Shown in pieces: positions 1 through 7,083 of a DNA stretch of 12,684 nt. A program made the position numbers and the translations under genes. The notes beneath the pieces are model-generated. The model was not told the DNA's origin. It saw only the letters and a list, made by a program, of their open reading frames with translations, and did no database searches. The DNA is from JAFAVZ01 sp036009105 (lineage in GTDB: Bacteria; Acidobacteriota; Thermoanaerobaculia; Gp7-AA8): contig DASYMJ010000059.1 of NCBI GenBank assembly GCA_036009105.1, positions 1 through 12,684 on the forward strand. Reading direction: 5' to 3'. Each line of letters opens with the position of its first letter. Position 1 is the stretch's first letter.

Positions 1-1123
1 CCGCGTCGTCCCCACCATCCAGAACAACGACAGCAACGGCTTCAACGCCACCCTCGGCGCGGCCCTGATGGCCACGCCGGAGATGCGCGAGAAGCACGCC
101 AGCGCCATCGCCACCCTCGTCCGCAACAATGCGTGGGACGGAATCGACGTCGATTACGAGCGCGTGCCGACCGCGTCGCGCGCGAACTTCACCGCCTTCG
201 TCCAGCTGCTGGCCGGCAAGCTCCACACCTCCGGCAAGACGCTCTCCATCACCGTCTACGCCAAGGCGAGCGACTCGGAGAACTGGAACGGCCCCGGCTC
301 GCAGGACTGGGCCGCCATCGGCGCCGCCGCCGACTCGGTCAAGATCATGGCTTACGACTATCACTGGGACGGCAGCGCGGCCGGCCCCATCACCCCGCTC
401 ACCTGGCTCGATCAGGTCACCACGTACGCGAAGAGCGTGATCCCCGCCGCGAAGGTGATGATCGCCCTCCCCTGGTACGGCTACGACTGGCTCGGCACCG
501 ACGCGACGGACGTCAGCTACAGCGGCGCGAAGACGCTGGCCACGACCGCCGGCGTGCAGATCAATCACGACGCGAACGGCGAGGCGACCTTCGTCTACAA
601 CCGCCGCACGGTGTACTTCATCGACGCCGCCGCCTATCAGGCGAAGCTCAACCTGCTGAAGACCAAGCACGGCACGATCGGCGGCGTGGCCCACTGGGCG
701 GCGGGGCAGGAAGATCCGGCCGTCTGGACCATCCTCAAGAGCGGCTCCTCCTCCAATCCGGCGACGCCGATCCCGCAGGCGCCGGCGCCCGCGGCCGACT
801 ACTCCGTGGCCGGACCAAACGCGCTGACCCTGCAACTCGGAACGTCGGCGGCGGCCAGCTACACCCTGACCGCGATCAACGGCTTCAGCGGCTCGGCCAC
901 GGTGCGCCTGCAGCCGGTCACGCCGTTCGGCGGTACCCTGAGCGCGAGCGCGGGCACGGTGACCTCCGGCGGCTCGGTGATGCTGCGCGTCGATGCTCCC
1001 CGAACCATGGCGGCCGGCATCTACCAGGTGCGCGTGCAGTTCGTGAGCGGCACGACGATTCGCGAGCAGCTGGTGACCCTCAACGTGCAGTCCACCGGCG
1101 TGCGCGGGCGTCCGACGCGCTGA
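1..1123 (+). CDS. Family 18 glycoside hydrolase with C-terminal Ig-like domain (5' truncated)
   Basis: The reading frame is open from base 2, so the N-terminus lies outside the window. It carries the GH18 catalytic signature DGIDVDYE (DxxDxDxE); the acid/base Glu codon is at 158-160. The downstream segments KIMAYDYHWDGSAAGP and ALPWYGYDW, and the later GGVAHWAAGQE, match the TIM-barrel layout of YaaH/YdhD-type GH18 proteins, which act on peptidoglycan or chitin-like beta-1,4 GlcNAc polymers. After a Ser/Pro/Ala linker (about 735-800) comes a roughly 95-residue beta-rich domain resembling Ig-like or NEW3-type modules, probably for wall or substrate binding. Secretion is expected from the family, but the signal peptide is not in view. 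The gene ends 14 bp before the next one, so they may be cotranscribed. Whether the substrate is peptidoglycan or chitin cannot be told from this fragment. Confidence 0.9.
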   Translation, partial: RVVPTIQNNDSNGFNATLGAALMATPEMREKHASAIATLVRNNAWDGIDVDYERVPTASRANFTAFVQLLAGKLHTSGKTLSITVYAKASDSENWNGPGSQDWAAIGAAADSVKIMAYDYHWDGSAAGPITPLTWLDQVTTYAKSVIPAAKVMIALPWYGYDWLGTDATDVSYSGAKTLATTAGVQINHDANGEATFVYNRRTVYFIDAAAYQAKLNLLKTKHGTIGGVAHWAAGQEDPAVWTILKSGSSSNPATPIPQAPAPAADYSVAGPNALTLQLGTSAAASYTLTAINGFSGSATVRLQPVTPFGGTLSASAGTVTSGGSVMLRVDAPRTMAAGIYQVRVQFVSGTTIREQLVTLNVQSTGVRGRPTR

Positions 1124-1137
1124 TATTCTGCCGTTGA

Positions 1138-1560
1138 ATGCGCACCCTCGCCGCGCTCCTGATCCTCACCTCGGTCTCCTGCGCTTCGGTTCAGCGCGGG
1201 GGACCGGAGGCGACGGTGGCGGAGTTCCTCGCCGCCTTCAACGCGCTGGAGCTCGAGCACGTCGGCAGCCTGCTCACCGATGACGCGACGGCATTCCTCC
1301 CCATGCCCGAGGCCCGCGCGAAGATCACCGGCAGGGCGGCCATCCTCGCCGCGCTGACGCCGCTGTTCGACCGCCAGCGCGCCGTCGGCCCGCTCCACCT
1401 GGCCGCGAAGGGGCTGACCCTCCAGCCGCTGGGTCCCGATGCCGCGGTCGCCACGTTCGACGTCGGCACGGCGGAGGTCAGCTCGCGCCGCACGCTGGTC
1501 CTGGTGCGCCGCGGCGGCGGGTGGCGCATCGCGCACCTGCACGCCTCGAATCTGCGCTAG
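1138..1560 (+). CDS. Small NTF2/SnoaL-like putative lipoprotein
   Basis: This 140-residue protein begins with a short hydrophobic leader followed by SVSC (Cys15), a slightly non-canonical lipobox. The rest has the NTF2-like/DUF4440 pattern: an early amphipathic helix (VAEFLAAFNALELEHV), then LLTDDATAFLP, a G-R-A-A-I-L segment, and terminal beta strands ending in GGGWRIAHLHASNLR. That ending is typical of this cone-shaped fold, which serves as a ligand-binding or enzyme scaffold. No specific activity can be assigned. There is no clear Shine-Dalgarno sequence before the ATG; the close position behind the glycosidase gene suggests cotranscription. Its TAG stop lies in a CTAG that also supplies the stop of the convergent TonB-domain gene. 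Confidence 0.7.
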   Translation: MRTLAALLILTSVSCASVQRGGPEATVAEFLAAFNALELEHVGSLLTDDATAFLPMPEARAKITGRAAILAALTPLFDRQRAVGPLHLAAKGLTLQPLGPDAAVATFDVGTAEVSSRRTLVLVRRGGGWRIAHLHASNLR

Positions 1561-1925
1561 AGCTTCATCGCCACGAGCACCGGGAAGACGACCCGCACCG
1601 GCTTCCCATCCACCTGACTCGGCGTGAAACGCCACTGCGCCACCGCCTCGGCCACGGCGTCGCCGAGGGTTCTGCTCGGCGCCCTCACGATACGCGTCTT
1701 CACGACATTGCCTGCCTGGTCGACTTCGACCTCCACCTCCACCTCGCCCTGAACGCCGGCCCGCCGGTCGGCGTCCGGGTAGGGGGGATCGACGCGCGAC
1801 ACAACCTCCGGCGCGTTGGCCAGCGCCCTGGAGCCGACGACACGGACGGTGGGCGTCGTCGGCGACTGCAGGGTGGCACAGCCGGCCAGCAGGAGGAGCG
1901 CCGGGACCAGCGATCTGGATTGCAT
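1557..1925 (-). CDS. TonB C-terminal-domain lipoprotein
   Basis: I chose the ATG at 1925 because it places a complete lipoprotein signal at the N-terminus: a hydrophobic stretch ending LLLLAGC with the lipidated Cys at residue 16. The frame stays open to an ATG at 1961, but that would put 12 polar residues ahead of the signal. Residues of about 45-122 form a TonB C-terminal domain: DPPYPDADRRAGVQGEVEV, a VD..GNV turn, AVAEAVAQWRFTP and a final VVFPVLVAMKL. In classical TonB this domain contacts outer-membrane transporters, but here the protein is only 122 residues with no Pro-rich spanner or transmembrane anchor. It may instead be an envelope-localised stand-alone domain. The gene is convergent with the NTF2-like gene, with a 4-bp overlap at the stops. 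Confidence 0.8.
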   Translation of the reverse strand: MQSRSLVPALLLLAGCATLQSPTTPTVRVVGSRALANAPEVVSRVDPPYPDADRRAGVQGEVEVEVEVDQAGNVVKTRIVRAPSRTLGDAVAEAVAQWRFTPSQVDGKPVRVVFPVLVAMKL

Positions 1926-1943
1926 CCGGAAAGAATACTTACA

Positions 1944-2134
1944 ATGCTCCGCATGATTCAACGCGCACTTCTCATCGCGGTGGCGATCGCAGCCCGTTGC
2001 TGACGGATCGGCGCACGATCACCGTGCACGACGTGACGAACGTGAAGAGCGTCGATCCGCGCCTGTTCCAGACGCCGAAGGACTACCGGGAGCAGCCGCC
2101 GGTCTTCGCCGCGCCGGGCGTGCTCAGTAGATGA
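1944..2134 (+). pseudogene. Possible frameshifted small secreted/lipoprotein gene
   Basis: Two plus-strand pieces in different frames look like one small gene. From ATG 1944 (or in-frame ATG 1953) a signal-peptide-like stretch, MIQRALLIAVAIAA, runs into a TGA at 2001-2003. In another frame, from about 1991 to the TGA at 2132-2134, the translation begins SPLLTDRRTITVHDVTNV and continues with about 26 more residues. Nearly every third codon position there is G or C, as in real genes of this DNA. One missing base near 1986-1992 would join them into a protein of about 63 residues, possibly a lipoprotein if the junction originally encoded Cys. It could be a decayed gene, a sequencing error or coincidence. 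The 3' end overlaps the convergent transpeptidase gene by 11 bp. I do not recognise the family. Confidence 0.4.
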
Positions 2135-3050
2135 TCACCTGATCGCCCACCTGCGAGATCTGGTAGAGGTGCTCGATGTCCGCGTCGCCGACGCGCACGC
2201 AGCCGTGCGAGACGGACTGGCCGAGCTTGTCGGTTTCCTGCGTGCCGTGGATGGCGTAGCCGTCGCCGAGGTTGAGACGGTAGTGGCCCAGGACCTTGTC
2301 GAACTGGCGCTGCGGCGTGCCGACCGGCGGGATCACGATCGTGTCGCCGGCAACGATCATCTGGCCCGGCGGCAGCTCGCGCTCGGAGCCCCCTTCATCG
2401 ACCACCACCGTGTTTCCTCGCACCTTCATCGTCCGCGCGCTGCCGCCTCCGCCGCCCAGCCAGCTCCACACCCCCTCGTCCCGCTTCGTGGCGGGCTGGC
2501 CGGTGTCCGCATCGATGGAACTGCCGGGCCCGAGGCGCACCACCCGCATGCCGTTCTTGCGGGCCTGCTCGATGTAGTGCCAGTCGGGCGGCACCCACTT
2601 CGGATTCTCTTCCTTCGACTTGATGCGCAGCTTGCCGATCGGCGTGTCGAAGACGAGCGTCCGGCCGTCCACGGCGAGCGTGGTTCCCTTGCCGGTCGAG
2701 CAGAGCGCCTCGTACACCGTCTGCCCGTTCTCCCGCACGTACAGCTTGTTCTCGGCCGTCGAGACGATGATGCTCCGGCCGCTGTCCGGCGTGTCTTCGG
2801 TCTGCTTTTCCATCGACTCGATCTTCGATTTCATTGCGTCGAGCTGCGCGTGCCGCTGCGACGCCGCGCCGCGGAGCGCTTCCGCCTTGTTGCCGGTGCG
2901 CTCGGCGATGAGCTTGTCGATGACGGCGACGCGATCGAGGCGCCGGGCGTCGCGCATGTTGATCCACTCGCCCGCCGCGGCGAAGGAGGCCAGTCCGAGG
3001 CCGAGGACGAAAAGCGCCCATGATCCGAGCAATCCAACCCAGCGTGGCAT
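2124..3050 (-). CDS. L,D-transpeptidase (YkuD/ErfK family), catalytically complete
   Basis: The 308-residue product has an N-terminal membrane anchor or uncleaved signal (about residues 5-26), a charged, possibly coiled stalk (about 35-85) and a YkuD domain from about residue 93 to the C-terminus. The catalytic motif is intact: IHGT (His268), then SHGCVRV with His282, nucleophile Cys284 and Arg286. This family forms 3-3 peptidoglycan cross-links or attaches proteins to meso-diaminopimelate in the periplasm. The domain has an unusually long insertion (about 175-245) with a five-Gly run before the catalytic loop. The start is supported by AGGAG 9 nt upstream; this site overlaps the TAG stop of the preceding gene (TAGGAG), implying translational coupling. 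It is second in a two-gene unit with a degenerate paralogue. Confidence 0.9.
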   Translation of the reverse strand: MPRWVGLLGSWALFVLGLGLASFAAAGEWINMRDARRLDRVAVIDKLIAERTGNKAEALRGAASQRHAQLDAMKSKIESMEKQTEDTPDSGRSIIVSTAENKLYVRENGQTVYEALCSTGKGTTLAVDGRTLVFDTPIGKLRIKSKEENPKWVPPDWHYIEQARKNGMRVVRLGPGSSIDADTGQPATKRDEGVWSWLGGGGGSARTMKVRGNTVVVDEGGSERELPPGQMIVAGDTIVIPPVGTPQRQFDKVLGHYRLNLGDGYAIHGTQETDKLGQSVSHGCVRVGDADIEHLYQISQVGDQVIIY

Positions 3051-3062
3051 GTGAGAGGTCTC

Positions 3063-3067
3063 CTAGA
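3063..3067 (-). promoter_or_regulatory. Stop codon overlapping the next gene's ribosome binding site
   Basis: The minus strand here reads TAGGAG around 3060-3065: the TAG terminates the degenerate transpeptidase gene and its last bases begin the AGGAG used by the active transpeptidase starting at 3050. The arrangement indicates that ribosomes ending the first gene can reinitiate on the second. The same TAGGAG device occurs between the porin and binding-protein genes at 5636-5641. Confidence 0.6.
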
Positions 3068-3785
3068 AGATGTAGACGCGCGTGTCTTTCGTCACGCGCG
3101 GCCAGATGGCCGCCAGGTCCGCTTCCGACACCAGGAACGAACCGGGCTTCGGCCCCTTGAGCGGGCTGTCGGGAGATGGCGGCGAGTGGATGACGTAGTT
3201 GTCGGGAAGAAAGATCACGTACTTGCCGAGGCCGTTCGCGACCGTGGGGCGGTCGGCGGGGATGGGCTCGCCGTTCATCGCGTACAGCCATTCCGGGAGG
3301 CGCCAGGCGTAGCCGACTTCCTTGCCGATCACGCTGAAGCCGCCCTTGAGGGGGACGAAGGTCCACGTGCGGCCGTCCTTCGCGCTGATGGTTTTCGCTT
3401 CGCCGGCCTGCACGTCCGCCTCGCGCACGACATCCTTGCCGAGGCGCAGCTGCAGCTTCCGGCGCTTGGTGTCGATGGAGATGTAGAACTGCGCGCTCTT
3501 GATGGCCTCCAGGTAGTCCATCCGGCCGTCGAGCTCGCGCTCGAGCTGCCCCTGGCTGACCTCCATGTCCGCCAGCTCGGCGCGGATCCGGTTCACGTCG
3601 GCCGGCGAGCTCGCTGTTGGCCTGAAGAGGAGGGCCGTCTGCTGGTCGATGCTCTTGCGCTGATGGCTGGCGTAGGCGAAGAGCGCCGCGGCCAGGATCA
3701 GCAGCGCCAGATTGAGCCAGAGGGGCGGGCGGGGGAACTTACGGCGGTCACTGCCGGGACGCTCGTCCCGTCGTCGGTCGGACAT
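3063..3785 (-). CDS. Degenerate L,D-transpeptidase-like protein (probable pseudoenzyme)
   Basis: This 240-residue protein has a basic cytoplasmic N-terminus (residues 1-20), one transmembrane segment (about 22-39), a helical stalk (about 60-97) and a C-terminal domain homologous to the next gene's YkuD domain. Its last 42 residues align without gaps to the active paralogue. His200 matches His268, but the SHGCVR motif reads KPGSFL here: His becomes Pro214, Cys becomes Ser216 and Arg becomes Leu218. Other shared positions include KDGRT/VDGRT and the W-x-x-P-x-W-x-Y pattern. Cross-linking activity is therefore unlikely; a structural or regulatory role toward its neighbour is an inference. An in-frame TAA five codons upstream supports ATG 3785, though there is no obvious Shine-Dalgarno sequence. 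The gene ends 12 bp before the active enzyme's gene. Confidence 0.8.
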   Translation of the reverse strand: MSDRRRDERPGSDRRKFPRPPLWLNLALLILAAALFAYASHQRKSIDQQTALLFRPTASSPADVNRIRAELADMEVSQGQLERELDGRMDYLEAIKSAQFYISIDTKRRKLQLRLGKDVVREADVQAGEAKTISAKDGRTWTFVPLKGGFSVIGKEVGYAWRLPEWLYAMNGEPIPADRPTVANGLGKYVIFLPDNYVIHSPPSPDSPLKGPKPGSFLVSEADLAAIWPRVTKDTRVYIF

Positions 3786-3824
3786 GTTACGGATGAGTTA
3801 GGCGAGCGGCGTGCCAACGTGACG

Positions 3825-3909
3825 AATGTGGGGCCGGCTCTCCAGCCGGCCCAAATCGCGGCATACCGGATCGGCCGCCATTGGGCCGGCTGAGAGCCGG
3901 CCCCACATT
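3825..3909. repeat. REP-doublet (REPIN-like) palindrome
   Basis: Arms at 3825-3854 and 3881-3909 are inverted copies differing by one base in length. Each arm is also a hairpin on its own: GGGCCGGCT and AGCCGGCCC pair over 9 bp around a 3-4 nt loop. Inner bases ATCGCGGC and GCCGCCAT extend the pairing, so the whole segment can fold as one long imperfect stem with a loop of about 11 nt, or as two back-to-back hairpins. This is the architecture of REP doublets (BIMEs/REPINs). It sits between the stop of the metal permease gene (3913) and the start of the transpeptidase-like gene (3785). There it could end or attenuate readthrough or stabilise the upstream mRNA, although no T-tract follows. Confidence 0.8.
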
Positions 3910-3912
3910 TCC

Positions 3913-4728
3913 CTACGTCACGAACCGCGGCTTCTTCACCAGCCAGGCCAGCGCCATCACCACCAGCGCCACGCCGAACGTGCAGACGATCGTGGCGCCG
4001 GTCGGCAGGTCGAGCTTGAACGAGGCGAGGATGCCGAGGGCGCTGACCACGGCCCCCATCGTCCAGCCGATGGCCAGGCGCTTGCCGATCGACTGGGCGA
4101 ACAGCATCGCCGCCACCGACGGCACGATCAGGTAGGAGAAGACGAGCAGCACGCCGGCGATGGCCACCGACGACGTCACCACGAAGCCGAACGAGGTGTA
4201 GAACAGGAAGTCCCACAGCTTCACGTTCGGGATCTGCTGGCCCATGGAGATGGCCAGGAACTTCTTGCGGAACACGTAGTGGAAGATGCCGACCAGCGCA
4301 TAGAGGATGGCCGTCTTGATGATGGTCCCCTCGGACACGGTCAGGATGTTGCCGACCAGCATGTCCTTGAGGTGCTCCGTCCCTTCCGGCGCCTTGCTCA
4401 TGGCCAGGATCGCGGCCGCGGCGGAGACGGCGTAGACGATGCCGATGATCGCCTCCTGCGGGATGCGCGTCTCCCGATGCACGCGGGTCAGGGCGAAGAT
4501 CGCCGCGCCGAGGATGGTGAAGCCGAGGGACCAGAAGTAGGTCATCGGGCTATGCAGATCGTGGCCGGCCAGATAGGCGGTCGTCGTCCCCAAGGCGGCG
4601 ATCTGGGCGAGCGAGAGGTCGACGAAGATGACCCCCCGCTCCACCACGTGCACGCCGAGGTAGGCATGAATGCCGGTCAGGATCAGGCCGGCCAGAAACG
4701 GCAGGTACAGGAATGCGAGCAGGTCCAT
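3913..4728 (-). CDS. Metal ABC transporter permease (ZnuB/TroC/MntB family, ABC-3)
   Basis: This 271-residue polytopic membrane protein has seven or eight predicted hydrophobic segments in the ABC-3 family pattern. Recognisable family blocks are the N-terminal FLYLPFLAGLILTGIHAYLG, VFVDLSLAQIAALG-type text around residues 34-47, LVGNIL (about 124-129) and the conserved SSVAIAGVLLVFSYLIVPS near residues 186-204. These permeases move Zn2+, Mn2+ or Fe2+ across the inner membrane and dimerise over an ATPase. The ATG directly abuts the TAA stop of the binding-protein gene (TAAATG), and GGGAGC lies within the end of that gene as a likely ribosome site, so translation is probably coupled. No ATPase gene is adjacent. 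Metal choice cannot be fixed from sequence; Zn or Mn are most likely. Confidence 0.92.
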   Translation of the reverse strand: MDLLAFLYLPFLAGLILTGIHAYLGVHVVERGVIFVDLSLAQIAALGTTTAYLAGHDLHSPMTYFWSLGFTILGAAIFALTRVHRETRIPQEAIIGIVYAVSAAAAILAMSKAPEGTEHLKDMLVGNILTVSEGTIIKTAILYALVGIFHYVFRKKFLAISMGQQIPNVKLWDFLFYTSFGFVVTSSVAIAGVLLVFSYLIVPSVAAMLFAQSIGKRLAIGWTMGAVVSALGILASFKLDLPTGATIVCTFGVALVVMALAWLVKKPRFVT

Positions 4729-5631
4729 TTACTTGAGCGCTCCCACGAGCTGGGCGATGTTGTAGTCGAACAGCTTGAAGTAGTCGTCCGTGCCGGCCTT
4801 GGCGCCGCCGACGGAGGGATAGAGGATGACCAGCTTGGCGCCGGTGCGGTCGGCGATCGACTGCGGGGTCTTCGAGTCGAAGTACGGCTCCATGACGATG
4901 GCCTTCACTTTCTGGGCCTTCATCAGGTTCTGCAGCTCGAAGGTGTGGGAAGGCGAGGGCGGCACGCCCGGCTTCGGCTCCACGTAGCCGACCACGTTCA
5001 GGCCGTAGCGGCGCATGAAGTTCGGCCAGGAGTTGTGGTAGGTCACGATCTTCGCCCCGCGATAGGGCGCGAGCTGCGCGGTCCAGCGCTTGTTCGCCTC
5101 GTTGATGCGGAGCTTGAAGTCGTTCAGGCGGCCCTGGAAGTACGCCGCGTCGGCCGGGCGCAGCTCCTCGAGCTTCTTCTCGACCTGGATGGCGATGCGC
5201 ACCCCGTTGGCCGGGTCGAGCCAGTAGTGCGGATTGCCGAGCGGGTGGACGTCGCCCATCGAGCGGTTCACCGCGCCGGTGGGGCGGTCGAGGATCTCCA
5301 CGCCCTGGGACAGATCGAGGTAGCCCTTCGAGCCGGGGCGGATGTTGTTGTTGCGGCTCTGGTCGAGCAGAGGGGGCAGCCAGCCGATCTCCAGCTCCAG
5401 GCCGACCACTTCCAGCAGGTCGGCGTTGCGCAGCAGGAGGAGGAAGCTCGGCTTCGGCTCCACGAAGTGCGGGTCCTGGTAGCCGCGCGCGACCGACTGC
5501 ACGTCGACCCGGTCGCCGCCCACTTCCTTCGTCAGCGCGGCGAGGTCGGCAATCGTGGTCACCACTTTCAGCGGCGCCGCGAAGGCGCCGGTTGCGAACA
5601 GCAGCGAGGCAAGTAAAACAATGCGTCTCAT
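4729..5631 (-). CDS. Metal ABC transporter substrate-binding protein (ZnuA/TroA family)
   Basis: This 300-residue periplasmic protein starts with a Sec signal peptide (MRRIVLLASLLFATGAFA, cleavage near residue 19). The frame continues upstream to 5862, but that extension is Ser/Arg-rich and antisense to the porin gene. ATG 5631 has AGGAGA five or so bases before it and a proper signal peptide, so it is the start. Cluster A-I family features are KVVTTIADLAALTKEVGGDRV, QDPHFVEPKPS (His55), GNPHYWLDP (His135) and TYHNSW (His199), the three His ligands expected of TroA/ZnuA. His129 lies near His135. The fourth, acidic ligand is not obvious: the usual late Asp region reads YPSVGG. The His-rich loop of many zinc-specific ZnuA proteins is absent, so Zn versus Mn is open. 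The coding region abuts the permease gene. Confidence 0.9.
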   Translation of the reverse strand: MRRIVLLASLLFATGAFAAPLKVVTTIADLAALTKEVGGDRVDVQSVARGYQDPHFVEPKPSFLLLLRNADLLEVVGLELEIGWLPPLLDQSRNNNIRPGSKGYLDLSQGVEILDRPTGAVNRSMGDVHPLGNPHYWLDPANGVRIAIQVEKKLEELRPADAAYFQGRLNDFKLRINEANKRWTAQLAPYRGAKIVTYHNSWPNFMRRYGLNVVGYVEPKPGVPPSPSHTFELQNLMKAQKVKAIVMEPYFDSKTPQSIADRTGAKLVILYPSVGGAKAGTDDYFKLFDYNIAQLVGALK

Positions 5632-5635
5632 GGTT

Positions 5636-5641
5636 CTCCTA
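5636..5641 (-). promoter_or_regulatory. Shine-Dalgarno site fixing the start of the metal-binding protein gene
   Basis: On the minus strand the sequence is TAGGAGAACCATG: AGGAG precedes the ATG at 5631 with suitable spacing and overlaps the TAG stop of the porin-like gene. This rules out the longer upstream start at 5862 and indicates coupled translation of porin and binding protein. Confidence 0.75.
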
Positions 5642-7039
5642 GAACGTGTGCGCGCCGTGCGCGCCGATGGCGAACTGCAGTTGGAAGAGGATTTCGTTGA
5701 ACGTCTTGTCGACGAAACCGTAGCGCGTGCGGCGGAACTGGCCGCGCAGCTGGCTGAACTCCGAGGGCCAGAAGGTGATGGTGGCGGAGACTCCACGGTC
5801 CGTAGCGTTGTCGACGACCGTTGTCGCGCCGAAGGCTGGATTGGAGAGGAAGGGCATGGCATCGGAGGAGTCGATGCGCACGCCGGTGAACCAGCGCTGC
5901 CCGAGCTGGTAATCGAGCGAGCTGTAGAAGCCGAACATCCGGCTGGACTGATCGGTATCGCCCCAGTAAGCCTCGGTGCGCGCGATGAGCGACCGATAGA
6001 GGCCCTGCATCAGCGGCTTCCAGCGGTAGGTGAGGTCGATGCCGGCCACGTCGCGCCGCACGAGGTCGGGAAAGACCGGGTCCGGGGTCAGGTGGACCGT
6101 CTTCCCCGTCACCAGGCTCGCCCCCACTTCGACGTTGCTGTTCTCGGTGAGGTCGTGGAACGCCTTGAGGTGGCCGAGGTAAGTGAGGTCGCTGGTCTTG
6201 TCCCGGTTGAAGACGGTGTTGTTGCCGTCCATCACCTCGACCGTCCCTTCAATGAAGGTGTTGAAGCGGTTCGGGAAGATCTTGCTCACCGAGATGCCGC
6301 TGCCGTTGAGCCCTTCCGGGCCGAAGAAGTTGTGGATGACCAGCGGCTGGTCCACCCACGGCGCCTGGTGCGGGTGCCAGGTGTTGACCTTGCCGAACGC
6401 GCCCTTGAACTTGCCCACTTTCGCCGTGATGTCGTAGGGCAGGTTGACGAAGTTGGCGTAGCCCTCCTCCACCTCGAAGCCGTCCGGCGACCCGGAGAGG
6501 AAGAACTTCGCCTTGGCGTACGGATCGACGAAGGCCTCGAATGCCACTTCCGCCTCGTCCAGGGCCAGCGCGTTGCGGGGATCGCCTTCCGGACGGACCG
6601 TGCCCGGCAGGCCGCCGAGGAAGCGGCCGCCGCCCTCGAACGGGTTGTCGCGTCCGGCGTGGCCGAGGAAGTTGCCGATCACCGAGGTATCGGGGTTGAA
6701 GACTTTCGACGCCGCGGTGTTCGATGGATTGTTGACTGTCTGGACGTCCGTCAGCGCGCTGGCCGGCGGCTCGTTCGACGCCGCCTCGGCGGCCTGAGCG
6801 GTCGGCGCGGGAGCAGGCGTGGTGGGGACGACATCCACTTTGGTGAGATCGGTGTCCGCTTCGGGCTGCACGCCCTTGAGCGCATCGAGCTCCTGGCGGA
6901 GAGCCGTGGCCTGCCGCAGCAGCTCATCGAGCTTCTGCTCCAGCGCCTGGATTTTGGGATCGGGCGTGGTCTGCGCGAATGCAGGTGCGGTAATGCAAAG
7001 AATGATGAAGAAAAGCAGGATTTGACCGCGACGGGTCAT
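5639..7039 (-). CDS. Outer-membrane porin-like beta-barrel protein
   Basis: This 466-residue protein has a Sec signal peptide (cleavage after about residue 22, PAFA-QTT) and then a heptad-like coiled-coil segment (about 27-57, IQALEQKLDELLRQATALRQ). A low-complexity Pro/Ala/Thr linker follows, then a long region of alternating hydrophobic strands with aromatic girdles that ends in Phe466, the C-terminal signature of outer-membrane barrels. The layout resembles phosphate-selective-porin-type (OprO/OprP-like) proteins, with a coiled coil before the barrel. Position in the operon with a metal-binding protein and permease suggests it admits the metal or its chelate across the outer membrane; that role is inferred. 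GGAGG five bases before ATG 7039 supports the start. The C-terminal GAHGAHTF contains two His residues that could touch metal, which is speculative. Confidence 0.75.
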   Translation of the reverse strand: MTRRGQILLFFIILCITAPAFAQTTPDPKIQALEQKLDELLRQATALRQELDALKGVQPEADTDLTKVDVVPTTPAPAPTAQAAEAASNEPPASALTDVQTVNNPSNTAASKVFNPDTSVIGNFLGHAGRDNPFEGGGRFLGGLPGTVRPEGDPRNALALDEAEVAFEAFVDPYAKAKFFLSGSPDGFEVEEGYANFVNLPYDITAKVGKFKGAFGKVNTWHPHQAPWVDQPLVIHNFFGPEGLNGSGISVSKIFPNRFNTFIEGTVEVMDGNNTVFNRDKTSDLTYLGHLKAFHDLTENSNVEVGASLVTGKTVHLTPDPVFPDLVRRDVAGIDLTYRWKPLMQGLYRSLIARTEAYWGDTDQSSRMFGFYSSLDYQLGQRWFTGVRIDSSDAMPFLSNPAFGATTVVDNATDRGVSATITFWPSEFSQLRGQFRRTRYGFVDKTFNEILFQLQFAIGAHGAHTF

Positions 7040-7083
7040 GATCGCCTCCGATTCGATGGGGTTACGGCGAGCGGAAATGCGGT

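Noticed and set aside
3826..5616. Very long plus-strand open frame (about 596 codons) opposite the metal transporter genes
   Set aside because: It is a high-GC antisense shadow: the translation is rich in Arg, His, Asp, Glu and Gly with no domain pattern, while the minus strand holds two clear ABC transporter genes and a repeat.
5632..5862. 77-residue N-terminal extension of the metal-binding protein
   Set aside because: Ser/Arg-rich text with no signal, overlapping the porin gene; ATG 5631 gives a Sec signal peptide with AGGAG in front.
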